Notes under the pieces: model-generated
What the model saw: only the letters and a program-made list of their open reading frames with translations
Database searches by the model: none
What the model was told of the DNA's origin: nothing
Shown here: one piece after another, positions 17,286 through 24,739 of the stretch
How the letters are laid out: each line of letters starts with the position of its first letter
Numbering within the stretch: the first letter of the stretch is position 1
Source: an uncultured Oscillospiraceae bacterium
GTDB taxonomy: Bacteria > Bacillota > Clostridia > Oscillospirales > Oscillospiraceae
Assembly: GCA_944387205.1 (NCBI GenBank)
Contig: CALXDZ010000009.1
Span: 1-40,615, forward strand
Direction of reading: 5' to 3'
DNA length: 40,615 nt
Translations under genes and position numbers: made by a program

Positions 17286-17725
17286 AGATCGATTTCCTCC
17301 TCGAGATTTTGAATGATATGCCGAAGATCTGCCCGGAGCCGCTCCTGCTGCTGAGGGGAAAAGCCCCGCAGCATGGTTTCCTCCGACTGGCGGATGCCGT
17401 CTTCAAAAGCCTGGCGCAGGCTAAGGCCCTTTTCCGTCAGCAGGATACGGCGGTGGCGGGCATCGGCAAGACCTGGTGCCCGGGTAATGAACCCCTGGTC
17501 CTCCAGTCGGGTCACCACGCCGTTGGCGGTGGAGGGACGGACCTTTAAAAACCGTTCCAGTTCCTGCTGGGTGGTCTCTTCCTGGTTCTGGTTGCGGATG
17601 AGAAAGGCCATGGCATGGGCCTGGACCGGAGTGAAGCCGTAGCGTTGCATGTGCCGCTGCATCATGCGCTTGGCCATGTGGCTGCATTGGCCTAGCAAAG
17701 GCCCAATGTGATCGCTGCACTCCAT
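17279..17725 (-). CDS. MarR-family repressor of the ABC exporter operon
   Basis: 148 residues. A winged helix-turn-helix spans about 50-115: TTQQELERFLKVRPSTANGVVTRLEDQGFI for helices 3-4, and ADARHRRILLTEKG for the wing with the usual D-x-R-x-x-x-[IV]-x-L-T-x-x-G. Flanking helices make the dimer. MarR proteins bind short palindromes over promoters and are released by small ligands. This gene is first in the operon with the two ABC genes, and its promoter lies under a long palindrome, so autorepression and drug-type induction are likely. Start ATG 17725 with GAAAGGAG. Confidence 0.9.
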   Translation of the reverse strand: MECSDHIGPLLGQCSHMAKRMMQRHMQRYGFTPVQAHAMAFLIRNQNQEETTQQELERFLKVRPSTANGVVTRLEDQGFITRAPGLADARHRRILLTEKGLSLRQAFEDGIRQSEETMLRGFSPQQQERLRADLRHIIQNLEEEIDLC

Positions 17726-17744
17726 CCGAACACTCCTTTCGTAA

Positions 17745-17781
17745 AATATTTAGCACACTAATTATTAGCGTACTAAATATT
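17745..17781. promoter_or_regulatory. 37-bp palindromic operator for the MarR repressor
   Basis: The outer arms AATATTTAG and CTAAATATT are perfect. Over 18 positions per half, 16 match, and the centre falls on 17763. It overlaps the -10 of the operon promoter, which is the usual place for a repressor of this family. The length suggests two dimers or an extended contact. Confidence 0.8.
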
Positions 17782-17805
17782 AGCACTATGCCGGGAATTC
17801 GTCAA
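17777..17805 (-). promoter_or_regulatory. Promoter of the MarR-ABC operon
   Basis: Minus-strand TTGACG (17800-17805), 17-nt spacer, TAATAT (17777-17782). The -10 lies within the right arm of the palindrome. Confidence 0.8.
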
Positions 17806-17899
17806 GGGGGATTTTTGAACGAAATGTAAACAAAATATGGATGAAATATGGATGTTTTTCAGCGGCTGTAAACAAATTGTGAACCATTGGCCGGAAGTG

Positions 17900-17928
17900 T
17901 TGACTTTGCCTCGGGCAGGGGGTAGGAT
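17900..17928 (+). promoter_or_regulatory. Promoter of a possible small RNA
   Basis: TTGACT (17900-17905), 17-nt spacer, TAGGAT (17923-17928). The 75 nt upstream are AT-rich and hold two copies of TGTAAACAAA (17825 and 17867) and two of ATATGGATG. Confidence 0.6.
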
Positions 17929-17934
17929 GAACGT

Positions 17935-18036
17935 GTCAAGAGGAAGCACACACTCTTAACAAGACCATTTCTCCCCTCTCCTTTCTCTATATCATACGGT
18001 AAGGCGGACGGCGCAAGCCGTCCGCTTTGCTGTTTT
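17935..18036 (+). ncRNA. Candidate small RNA between MarR and DUF2975 genes
   Basis: A promoter at 17900 and an intrinsic terminator at 18004-18036 bracket about 100 nt with no start codon and ribosome site of note. An AAGAG/CTCTT stem can form near the 5' end. The middle is a pyrimidine tract (TTTCTCCCCTCTCCTTTCTC, about 17967-17986) whose complement is Shine-Dalgarno-like, as in several Firmicute regulatory RNAs with UCCC seed motifs. Alternatively this is a leader or a decayed gene. No known RNA family was recognised. Confidence 0.4.
18004..18036 (+). terminator. Intrinsic terminator with GCAA tetraloop
   Basis: Perfect 9-bp stem GCGGACGGC/GCCGTCCGC (18004-18012 with 18017-18025), GCAA loop, then TTTGCTGTTTTT. 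No upstream plus-strand coding gene is available for it to terminate. Confidence 0.85.
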
Positions 18037-18081
18037 TCCGGCCGCGGCCCATTTTGGACCGCGGCTAGTTTCAACCTTTGA

Positions 18082-18102
18082 ATTTATTGAAAAACAATAA
18101 AT
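18082..18102. promoter_or_regulatory. Inverted repeat upstream of the DUF2975 operon promoter
   Basis: ATTTATTG-AAAAA-CAATAAAT, perfect 8-bp arms ending 5 nt before the -35 box. Possible operator, perhaps for the HTH protein encoded at 19354. Confidence 0.45.
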
Positions 18103-18107
18103 AATCA

Positions 18108-18136
18108 TTGACTTTCGATAATTCATGTGATACGAT
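18108..18136 (+). promoter_or_regulatory. Promoter of the DUF2975/DUF4173 operon
   Basis: TTGACT (18108-18113), 17-nt spacer, TACGAT (18131-18136), about 24 nt before the first ATG. Confidence 0.75.
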
Positions 18137-18159
18137 GCGAAACAGAAGGAGGAATGCCC

Positions 18160-18744
18160 ATGGAATCCGTATTCACGCAAAAAGCTGCCCGGGTGCTGCG
18201 CGTTTTGATGCTGATCGCCCTGGGGTGCAATCTGATCGCCCTGTTTCTGGTGCCCACGGCGGTGCTGGTCAACGCCAACGACCCGCTGGGCGGGACCTGG
18301 ACCTTTCTCGCCGGCCTTTTTCACCCGGGAGAGGACGACATCCAGGCGGCGGGAGCGGCCTTTTTGCTCATCGCCTGGGCCTGGTGCTGGGCCACGCCCC
18401 ATACCTTTGCCCTGACCGCTTTTTTGCTGTGCTCCGGCTGCTGCACGGCGCAGATCCTCCGGCAGGGCCTCCGGGTGGTGGACACCATTTTGCAGGGGAA
18501 ACCATTCTCCATGGATAACGCCGTCAGCCTCCGCCGGGCCGCGGTCTGCTCCTTTGTCATCTCCGGCGCGGCCCTGGCCCGAACGGTGTTCAGCGTCTGC
18601 TACTACCGCTCCGTGCTGCCCCTGGTGACCTACAACGCTCTCTTCGTTCCCATCTTCGCCATGGCGGGACTTTTGTGCCTGGTGATGTCCGCCCTGTTCC
18701 ACCAGGCGGCGGAGATGAAGGCGGAGAACGACTTGACCATATAG
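18160..18744 (+). CDS. DUF2975 family membrane protein, copy 1
   Basis: 194 residues, four predicted membrane helices (roughly 12-38, 58-90, 125-150, 160-185) and the C-terminus AAEMKAENDLTI, the conserved end of the DUF2975 (YoaS-type) family. Function is not known; in Firmicutes these genes pair with a small YozG-type HTH regulator, which is also the case here (19354). Start: AGAAGGAGG stands 7 nt before ATG 18160; the ATG at 18154 is too close. It opens a same-strand run reaching 22116 and is followed after 22 nt by a paralogue. Confidence 0.8.
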   Translation: MESVFTQKAARVLRVLMLIALGCNLIALFLVPTAVLVNANDPLGGTWTFLAGLFHPGEDDIQAAGAAFLLIAWAWCWATPHTFALTAFLLCSGCCTAQILRQGLRVVDTILQGKPFSMDNAVSLRRAAVCSFVISGAALARTVFSVCYYRSVLPLVTYNALFVPIFAMAGLLCLVMSALFHQAAEMKAENDLTI

Positions 18745-18766
18745 ACGGAGGAAAGGGGAAGTGACG

Positions 18767-19342
18767 ATGAAACGTACGGCGACACAGCGTCTGGCGGACG
18801 GCCTGGTGGTGCTCTCCTGCCTGCTGCTCCTGGCGGATATGCTCTTGATCCTCTTTTTGCCCGCACTGGCCTATTTCCGCTCTGGGGAACCCACCTTCAT
18901 GACCATGGCCCAGCTTCAGGCCATCTTTGTCTATGACTTTGACGACGGACTGGGGAATCTGATGCGTGTGATCCTCTATGAGGTGTGGCAGAAGCCTGAA
19001 ACCGCTGTGCTGGCGCTGTTCTCCCTGGCGTGCGCTGTAGGCGCCGCCTGGATTTTTCTCCAGGGACTCCACATCTCGGCCAACGTGGCGGACGGGGAGA
19101 GCTTTTCCCCTAAAAATGCGGTGTGCTTCCGCCGGGCCGCTGCAGGGTGCTTCCTGCTGGCCTTGGCCGCCGCTGGGCGGACCCTGTGGAAAATCTGGCA
19201 GCTGGGATCCCCGGAGCCGCTGCTGTCCTGCGCGGCGCTGCTGACCCCGCTTTTTCTGGCGGGAGGACTCCTCTGTCTTCTTCTGTCTGCCTTGCTGCGC
19301 CGGGCGGCGGAGATCAAGGCGGAGAATGACCTGACCATTTGA
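18767..19342 (+). CDS. DUF2975 family membrane protein, copy 2
   Basis: 191 residues with the same four-helix plan and C-terminus (AAEIKAENDLTI) as the preceding gene, so a diverged tandem duplicate; the two may form a heteromer. Start ATG 18767 after GGAGGAAAGGGG (a GTG at 18761 is in frame but sits next to that site). Only 11 nt separate it from the HTH gene. Confidence 0.8.
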   Translation: MKRTATQRLADGLVVLSCLLLLADMLLILFLPALAYFRSGEPTFMTMAQLQAIFVYDFDDGLGNLMRVILYEVWQKPETAVLALFSLACAVGAAWIFLQGLHISANVADGESFSPKNAVCFRRAAAGCFLLALAAAGRTLWKIWQLGSPEPLLSCAALLTPLFLAGGLLCLLLSALLRRAAEIKAENDLTI

Positions 19343-19353
19343 GGGGGCGCGGT

Positions 19354-19584
19354 ATGGCAATCGTGGTAAATCTGGATGTGATGCTGGCCAAGCGGAAGAT
19401 GACCCTCTCCCAGCTCTCGGAGCAGGTGGACATCACCCTGGCCAACCTTTCGATTTTGAAAAACAGCAAGGCCAAGGCGGTGCGGTTTTCCACCCTGGAG
19501 GCCATCTGTCGGGTGCTGGAGTGTCAGCCGGGGGACATTCTGGAATATGTGCCGGACTCCAGCGATACGAAAGGAGGCAGCTAA
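19354..19584 (+). CDS. Small Xre/YozG-type HTH regulator
   Basis: 76 residues, nearly all helix-turn-helix: VNLDVMLAKRKMTLSQLSEQVDIT, then ANLSILKNSKAKAVRFSTLEAICRVLECQPGDILEY. This is the short HTH type (Cro/CI, HTH_26) that accompanies DUF2975 membrane proteins. It probably regulates its own operon; the inverted repeat at 18082 is one candidate site. Start ATG 19354 has GAGGGGG upstream. The gene lies 3 nt before the next start. Confidence 0.85.
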   Translation: MAIVVNLDVMLAKRKMTLSQLSEQVDITLANLSILKNSKAKAVRFSTLEAICRVLECQPGDILEYVPDSSDTKGGS

Positions 19585-19587
19585 AGG

Positions 19588-19905
19588 ATGTATCCGCTTT
19601 TGAATCTGGCAAGTCTTGTTTTGGGGCTGCTGTCCTGGGCCCTGCCCGGCTGGCTCCTGGCTTGCCCGGAGCGGCGCAGGAAAAAGGCCGGGCTCGTGCT
19701 GATGCTCAGCGGCACCGCCTGCGCCCTGGCGCTGCTGTTCCAGTTGGTCTATCAGTGGCACCTGGTGGCCATTGGGGATTGGTTGGCGCTGATGGACACC
19801 ACCGGCGCAGTGGTGAAGGTATCCATGGTGCTGGTGGCGGTGACGGCGGGGCTGGATGCCCTGGCCGCAGCGGCGTGCGCCGAGGAGGAGATGGATGCTG
19901 CGTAA
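19588..19905 (+). CDS. Small membrane protein of unknown function
   Basis: 105 residues. Three hydrophobic segments are visible (about 4-26, 34-58 and 68-98), with the basic pair ERRRKK after the first and an acidic tail EEEMDAA. GAAAGGAGG lies 11-12 nt upstream. I do not recognise the family. Position between the HTH gene and the DUF4173 gene suggests a shared membrane function. Confidence 0.7.
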   Translation: MYPLLNLASLVLGLLSWALPGWLLACPERRRKKAGLVLMLSGTACALALLFQLVYQWHLVAIGDWLALMDTTGAVVKVSMVLVAVTAGLDALAAAACAEEEMDAA

Positions 19906-19996
19906 ATGCGCCCTGGTGCTGGGCGGCAGCTTTTTTGGATTTTTCCTGGTGCTGGTCCTTTTGGTACTGCTGGGCCGGGCTGTGGGAATGGAGTGA
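19895..19996 (+). CDS. 33-residue single-pass membrane peptide
   Basis: ATG 19895 opens a 33-codon frame, MLRKCALVLGGSFFGFFLV followed by LVLLVLLGRAVGME, with one membrane helix after a basic start. It overlaps the end of the upstream gene by 11 nt, and GAGGAG stands 6 nt before its ATG. The ribosome site, overlap and hydrophobic content support a real small protein. Function unknown. Confidence 0.55.
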   Translation: MLRKCALVLGGSFFGFFLVLVLLVLLGRAVGME

Positions 19997-19997
19997 A

Positions 19998-20045
19998 ATG
20001 AGACGGAGAGACCGGAAAAGCGTCCTCCGTACAGCGACAGAGTAA
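19998..20045 (+). CDS. Very short reading frame (15 residues), doubtful
   Basis: ATG 19998 starts one base after the previous stop and encodes MRRRDRKSVLRTATE, strongly basic. GGAGTG is only 3-4 nt upstream. It may be a coupling peptide or chance. Confidence 0.2.
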   Translation: MRRRDRKSVLRTATE

Positions 20046-20059
20046 AAAGGAGAACCTCT

Positions 20060-21580
20060 ATGCTATATCCGGAAAATGCCCTGCCCCAGGCAGGGCAGGC
20101 GAAGCCTACCCAAAATACGGGAAGAATCTACCAAACAGACCGCCGGGACCGGCTGCTTCTGGCCGGGACGCTGGTATGGTGTCTTTTGGCGGTGGACGGT
20201 GTGCTGCGGGCCTGGCCCTGGGGCGCCGGACTTACCGCCGCGGCAGTCCTCTGGTACGTCCTCGTGTTGGGAGCCCTGGGCAGGCGGTCCCTGGACCGTA
20301 GGGAGAACCGAGTGGTGCTGGGAGCGGTGGGGCTCCTGGCCGCCACTTTTCTCTTTACCTCCAACCCCTGGATGCGGGTGTGGAATGTGCTGGCCCTGCT
20401 GGGGCTCATCCCGCTCCACCTCTTCTCCCTCTCCGGCACCGCTCTGGTGCCCTGGTACCGGGGCGCCATGGTGTGGGAGCGGCTGGAGCTGCTGCTGTTG
20501 GGATGCTTCGGGAACCTGGGCGCTTCCTGGGCGGCCCTGAGCCCCGGAGACAGGAAGGAAAAGGACCTGCGGCGCGTCCTGGCAGGCGTCTTGGGAGCGG
20601 CGGGCGCCCTGGCCCTGCTGGGGGTGCTGATCCCTCTGCTTGCCTCCGGCGACGCTCTGTTCGCCTCTGCTACGGAATGGCTGAGAAGCTTTGTGCAGCA
20701 GCATTTTGTGACCGCTCTCTGGAAAATCGTCATGGCCCTGGTGCTGACGCCCTTCTTCTTTGGTCTGCTCTACTCCCTGCGCCGGCCCAAGGCCTCTGCC
20801 GGGCCCCGGCGGGAGAAGGCTCTGGTCACCGTGGACGGTCTGGGCTTTACCCTAGTGCTTGGAGCCCTGGCGGTGCTGTATCTGGCCTTTCTGGCGGTCC
20901 AGGCGGCGGGACTCTTCGGCGGTGCGGTGTATCTGGCCCAGCGGGGCATCTCCTACGCCGACTGGGCCCGCAGCGGCTTTTTCCAGATCACCGCGGTGAC
21001 GGCGGTGAATCTGACGGTGCTGCTGGCGGCGCTGACCTGGTCCCGGCCCGCAGGCCTCACCTGGCGGGCGGTGCGTATTCTGGCGGCACTGGTGACCGGG
21101 GAGAGCCTGGTGCTCCTGGCCTCCGCCGCCTGGCGCATGACGCTGTATGCGGGGGCCTACGGCCTGAGCTTCAAGCGGTGTCTGACCTACTGGGGCATGG
21201 CCATGATGGCCCTCTTCCTGTTGCTGGCCGTCTGGAAGCTCTGCCGTCCGGCCTTCTCCTTCTGGCGCTGGGCCGCCCCCGCGGCCCTGGCCGGGTGGCT
21301 GATGCTCAACTGCCTTCCGGTGGACGCCCTGGTGGCCCGAAACCAGGTGGACCGATATCTGGACGGCGCCAGCCAGACCCTCAGTGTGGAGTATCTCACC
21401 AGCCTTTCCTACGCCGTGATGCCCCAGCTGGAGCGCCTGGCGGGGCAGAAGGTGCTGACGGATTACGGCGTGCGGGTGTCCATGGATGCGGTGCTGGCAG
21501 AGCAGCGGGCAGAGGCGGCGGCCGAGTGCGCTGACTGGCGCAGCTGGAACCTTTCGGCAGCCCTGGCGGCCGGACACTAG
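20060..21580 (+). CDS. DUF4173/DUF4153 family polytopic membrane protein
   Basis: 506 residues with roughly eleven to twelve membrane helices. Typical landmarks of the DUF4173 family are present: YADWARSGFFQITAVTAVNLTVL (about 299-321), YGLSFKRCLTYWGM (about 369-382) and, after the last helix, LPVDALVARNQVDRYLDG (about 422-439) with a short C-terminal soluble part. Function is unknown; such genes are common next to DUF2975 and HTH genes in Clostridia. Start ATG 20060 after AAAAGGAG. Strong hydrophobicity and GC3 bias agree with a real gene. It is followed 24 nt later by a lipoprotein gene. Confidence 0.8.
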   Translation: MLYPENALPQAGQAKPTQNTGRIYQTDRRDRLLLAGTLVWCLLAVDGVLRAWPWGAGLTAAAVLWYVLVLGALGRRSLDRRENRVVLGAVGLLAATFLFTSNPWMRVWNVLALLGLIPLHLFSLSGTALVPWYRGAMVWERLELLLLGCFGNLGASWAALSPGDRKEKDLRRVLAGVLGAAGALALLGVLIPLLASGDALFASATEWLRSFVQQHFVTALWKIVMALVLTPFFFGLLYSLRRPKASAGPRREKALVTVDGLGFTLVLGALAVLYLAFLAVQAAGLFGGAVYLAQRGISYADWARSGFFQITAVTAVNLTVLLAALTWSRPAGLTWRAVRILAALVTGESLVLLASAAWRMTLYAGAYGLSFKRCLTYWGMAMMALFLLLAVWKLCRPAFSFWRWAAPAALAGWLMLNCLPVDALVARNQVDRYLDGASQTLSVEYLTSLSYAVMPQLERLAGQKVLTDYGVRVSMDAVLAEQRAEAAAECADWRSWNLSAALAAGH

Positions 21581-21603
21581 TCCCGGCGAAAGGAGAAATA
21601 ACG

Positions 21604-22116
21604 ATGAAGCTGCTTTACGGAGTCATTTCCCTTCTTTTGACGCCGCTGTATCTGCTGACGGCCTGCTGGTCTGCCCCGCAGGATTCCAGAGGAGAGATTG
21701 CCCGCCAGACGGGGCTGGATCTGTCCGGGGGAGAGGAGATCTCCTGCTACGACACCCACAGCGGCAATGGAGACGGCATCTCCTGCATCGTCTGGCAGTT
21801 TCCCGACGACCGGGTGCTGGAGCAGGTGGAGCAAGATGCCCGATGGGAGCCGCTGCCTCTGGATGAGACGGAGCAGACCCTGGCCTACGGCATCTCCGGC
21901 GACTGGGGCTCTATGGGACCCTACCTCACCGATGAAGAGGGAAAGGCCCTGCTGCCCCAGGTGGAAGAGGGGTATTCCCTCCTTCTGGACCGCCACCAGG
22001 AGGCAAAGGAAGGGGAGGACCGGGCACAGATCCTGGAGCGGTACTCCTTCAATTTGACCCTGGCCCTCTATGACAGCGGGACCAACACCCTCTATTTTTG
22101 TGAGATGGACACATAA
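21604..22116 (+). CDS. Small lipoprotein of unknown function
   Basis: 170 residues. N-terminal signal ending LYLLTAC, a lipobox with Cys 21, then a soluble acidic domain (many Asp/Glu; a DTHSGNGDG stretch at about 56-64). No family recognised. CGAAAGGAG precedes ATG 21604. It is last in the operon and is followed by a strong terminator. Role inferred only as surface-exposed partner of the DUF4173 protein. Confidence 0.7.
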   Translation: MKLLYGVISLLLTPLYLLTACWSAPQDSRGEIARQTGLDLSGGEEISCYDTHSGNGDGISCIVWQFPDDRVLEQVEQDARWEPLPLDETEQTLAYGISGDWGSMGPYLTDEEGKALLPQVEEGYSLLLDRHQEAKEGEDRAQILERYSFNLTLALYDSGTNTLYFCEMDT

Positions 22117-22128
22117 GGAAGGCGCAGC

Positions 22129-22170
22129 AAGCGCCCGGGACGGATCTTGCATCCGTCCCGGGCGCTTTTG
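22129..22170. terminator. Bidirectional intrinsic terminator
   Basis: A perfect 17-bp stem (22129-22145 with 22151-22167), 5-nt loop, then TTT. It separates the convergent lipoprotein and GH18 genes. Confidence 0.88.
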
Positions 22171-22188
22171 CTTTGGAAGGAGGAAACT

Positions 22189-23487
22189 TTAGAAGGCGGG
22201 CTGAGAGGGCAGCGGCTGGTCCATGTCAAAAAGGGCGCCCAGCAGCAGCCACAGCTGGGAGAAGGGACGCATAAGGTTCCAGATGCCGGTGCCAAGCAGC
22301 CCGTATTCCTGGATCAAAAGGAGCTTTTTCTCCAGGCTCCGGGCGTCCTCGAACCAGACCTCATGCTCCACACCTTCCCAGTCGGTATAGCGGAACCAGG
22401 GGGACTGGGCAGTCTCATCGTAGGAGATGGCCACCCCATAGCGTACCGCCAGGGCGATGGCCTCCTGACTGGAGAGAGACTTGGCCCGGGTCTGGCCTTG
22501 AATAAAGGGCAGCGGCCAGTCGTAGCCGTAGTTGGGCAGGCCCAGCAGCAGCTTTTCCGGCGGGATCTCCGTCACGGCGTAGTCCAGCACTGCCCGCACA
22601 TTGGGCAGAGGGGCCACGGCCATGGGCGGCCCGGCCAGATATCCCCATTCGTAGGTCATCAGCAGCGCGGCGTCCACCGCGGCGCCGATGGCGGCGTAGT
22701 CGTGGGCCTCATATAAGAGCCCTGGCTGGTCCGCCTGGATCTTGGGGGCCAGGGCCGCCCAAAGGGGCAGGGGGGACAGCGCCTGCCGCAGCTGGCCCAA
22801 AAAGGAGGTGTAGGCCGGCCCAAGCGCAGCGGGGATGTACTCAAAATCCACATCCGCACCGCCGTAGCCCCGGCTCCGCACCGCCTGGACCACCTGAGCG
22901 ATGAGATCGGCCTGAGCGGCCTCATTGCTCAGGATCTCCTCCGCCCGTTGGGTGGAGAAGTTCCCCTCCTCCGTCAGGGTGGACAGGTGCAGCAGCGGCA
23001 CGGTGCCCATGTTCCATGCCGCCCGCCGCAAGGACAGGTCCTCCAGGGGCAAAAGGGCGCCGTCGGCGCCGATGCCCCAGGTAAAGGGGGCCAGAGCGGT
23101 CAGATAGGGGAGCGTCTCCTCCAACGCTCCCAATTCGATGTTGGGGTAGGCGTAGCCGTTGACCACCGCTGGCGTAAGGGGCGGCTGGTCTTGAAAGGAG
23201 AGGGTCAGCCGTTGCCCTGGAAAGAGGAGAGGCTGACCGCCCAGAGAGAAGTTGTTGCGGTAGAGCTCTCGCAGGGTCAGGCCATATTGCCCGGCGATGG
23301 ATGTCACCGTCTCACCCAGGGCCACGGTGTGGACCCGGTCGGGAAACCGGAGCACCAGGGTCTGCCCCACCGCCAGGGCTCCGTCTGCGGGGACCTGGTT
23401 GTCTGTAGCCACCTGGGCGGGCTCCAGACCGTAGGCTCGGGCGATGGACCAGACGCTCTCACCGGAAGATACCACATGGATCACCAT
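22189..23487 (-). CDS. LysM-GH18 spore cortex-type glycosidase (YaaH/SleL-like)
   Basis: 432 residues. Two LysM repeats (about 3-46 and 50-94; HVVSSGESVWSIARAYGL and HTVALGETVTSIAGQYGL) precede a GH18 barrel (about 108-420). The catalytic signature appears as YGGADVDFEYIP with the proton-donor Glu after D-x-D-x-E. LLMTYEWGY is the usual substrate-binding strand. In Firmicutes such proteins sit in the spore coat and act on spore cortex muramic-lactam or as N-acetylglucosaminidase during germination. There is no signal peptide, in line with spore-coat assembly from the mother cell. Start ATG 23487 after GGAGGGAG. It is divergent from the LysR gene. Confidence 0.88.
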   Translation of the reverse strand: MVIHVVSSGESVWSIARAYGLEPAQVATDNQVPADGALAVGQTLVLRFPDRVHTVALGETVTSIAGQYGLTLRELYRNNFSLGGQPLLFPGQRLTLSFQDQPPLTPAVVNGYAYPNIELGALEETLPYLTALAPFTWGIGADGALLPLEDLSLRRAAWNMGTVPLLHLSTLTEEGNFSTQRAEEILSNEAAQADLIAQVVQAVRSRGYGGADVDFEYIPAALGPAYTSFLGQLRQALSPLPLWAALAPKIQADQPGLLYEAHDYAAIGAAVDAALLMTYEWGYLAGPPMAVAPLPNVRAVLDYAVTEIPPEKLLLGLPNYGYDWPLPFIQGQTRAKSLSSQEAIALAVRYGVAISYDETAQSPWFRYTDWEGVEHEVWFEDARSLEKKLLLIQEYGLLGTGIWNLMRPFSQLWLLLGALFDMDQPLPSQPAF

Positions 23488-23600
23488 AAAAAACCAGCTC
23501 CCTCCTGGACGGCGGAAAGAAGCCCGCCCTGTGCGCACAGCCAGAGGCATCTGCCGGCGTCTGTGCAGGGAAAGCCTATGCGCTCTGCCGGCTGTCTCAT

Positions 23601-23614
23601 GCCTGAAATCAGGC
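23601..23614. promoter_or_regulatory. Palindrome in the GH18-LysR divergent region
   Basis: GCCTGA-AA-TCAGGC, perfect 6-bp arms, 28 nt before the -35 of the LysR promoter. Possible operator; the rest of 23488-23642 shows nothing else I can name. Confidence 0.35.
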
Positions 23615-23642
23615 AAAAAAGAGAGAAAGTGAAAAATTTAAC

Positions 23643-23671
23643 TTGATTTCAAAGCCGGATGCCCCTATGAT
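23643..23671 (+). promoter_or_regulatory. Promoter of the LysR-type gene
   Basis: TTGATT (23643-23648), 17-nt spacer, TATGAT (23666-23671), about 66 nt before the start codon. Confidence 0.75.
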
Positions 23672-23737
23672 AGAGACAGTACGATCAAAGCGATTCCCAA
23701 GGGGAACGATGAAGATATGTCATGGGGGAGGGGCAGT

Positions 23738-24640
23738 ATGAGTATGCAGAAATATCAGGCCTTCGTCTGCGCCGTGGAGAAGGGGAGTCTGTCCAAGGCG
23801 GCGGAGGAGCTGGGCTATACCCAGTCCGGCATCAGCCACATGATGAAGAGTCTGGAGGAGGAAGTGGGCTTTCCTCTGCTGGTGCGCACTGCCACGGGCA
23901 TTCGGCCCAACCCGGAGGGGGAGCTGCTGCTGCCCTATATCCGGGAGCTGCTGGGCAGCAACGAGAACCTGGAGCAGAGCATCTCGGCCATCCGGGGCGT
24001 GGACACGGGCCGCATCCGTATTGCCTCCTTTTTCAGCGTGGCGGTCAGCTGGCTGCCCTGGATCCTGGGTGAGTTTCGCCGGGATTACCCCAATGTGGAT
24101 GTGCAGATCATCGAAGGCGGCGCCGACGAGGTGGAGTCTCTGGTGCTGAGCCGGGAGGCGGACCTTTGCATCTACACCGGCCGGGAGGGCCGGGGATTTG
24201 ACTGGTATCCGCTCTATCGGGACCCGCTGCTGGCGGTGGTACCTCCGGATCATCCTCTGGCCGGGGCGGAGCGCTTTCCGGTGGCGGAGCTGGAGGGTGC
24301 TGAGTTCATCCTGCCCCGGGCAGGCTTTGACGTGGATATCCACCAGGTATTGGAGGAGGCGGGCTGCAATCCAAAGATCAAGTTCACCTCCTGCAACGAC
24401 TATGCCATCATGTCCATGGTGGCGGCGGGACTGGGCGTGTCCATCCTGTCCAAGCTGATCCTGGACTCTTTCCCCTGCAAGGCGGTGGCGCTGCCCATGG
24501 AGCCGGCCTTTTCCCGCATCCTGGGTATGGGCGTTCCGGCGGACCGCACCGTATCCCCCGCCACACGCAACTTCATGCGTTATGTGCGCCGATATGTGGG
24601 AGCTCTGTCCGGAGGCGAGGAATTCCGGCAGGATGTCTAA
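23738..24640 (+). CDS. LysR-family transcriptional regulator
   Basis: 300 residues. N-terminal winged HTH (MQKYQAFVCAVEKGSLSKAAEELGYTQSGIS, then the linker helix to about 85) and a periplasmic-binding-like effector domain (about 90-290; GRIRIASFFSVAVSWLPWIL opens it). LysR proteins usually regulate a nearby gene. Candidates are itself, the divergent GH18 gene, or the Mrp operon downstream. Start: ATG 23738 follows GGGGGAGGGG at 4-5 nt; ATG 23744 would also work, and the ATG-like codon at 23717 has no ribosome site. The effector is unknown. Confidence 0.88.
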   Translation: MSMQKYQAFVCAVEKGSLSKAAEELGYTQSGISHMMKSLEEEVGFPLLVRTATGIRPNPEGELLLPYIRELLGSNENLEQSISAIRGVDTGRIRIASFFSVAVSWLPWILGEFRRDYPNVDVQIIEGGADEVESLVLSREADLCIYTGREGRGFDWYPLYRDPLLAVVPPDHPLAGAERFPVAELEGAEFILPRAGFDVDIHQVLEEAGCNPKIKFTSCNDYAIMSMVAAGLGVSILSKLILDSFPCKAVALPMEPAFSRILGMGVPADRTVSPATRNFMRYVRRYVGALSGGEEFRQDV

Positions 24641-24704
24641 GAAGAAGACAGGAATTTTGGGCACATTTTTCGGCCGGGAATCGGCCGGGAAGGCCGGGGT
24701 GCGA

Positions 24705-24733
24705 TTGACTTTTATCGGGGCAAACCCTATAAT
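24705..24733 (+). promoter_or_regulatory. Promoter of the Mrp operon
   Basis: TTGACT (24705-24710), 17-nt spacer, TATAAT (24728-24733). This is the best sigma-A promoter in the window. Transcription would begin near 24740, leaving an unusually long leader of about 220 nt. Confidence 0.85.
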
Positions 24734-24739
24734 AAATAA

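Noticed and set aside
24641..24700. Terminator after the LysR gene
   Set aside because: Repeated CGGCCGGGAA blocks exist, but no clean stem followed by a T run could be drawn.
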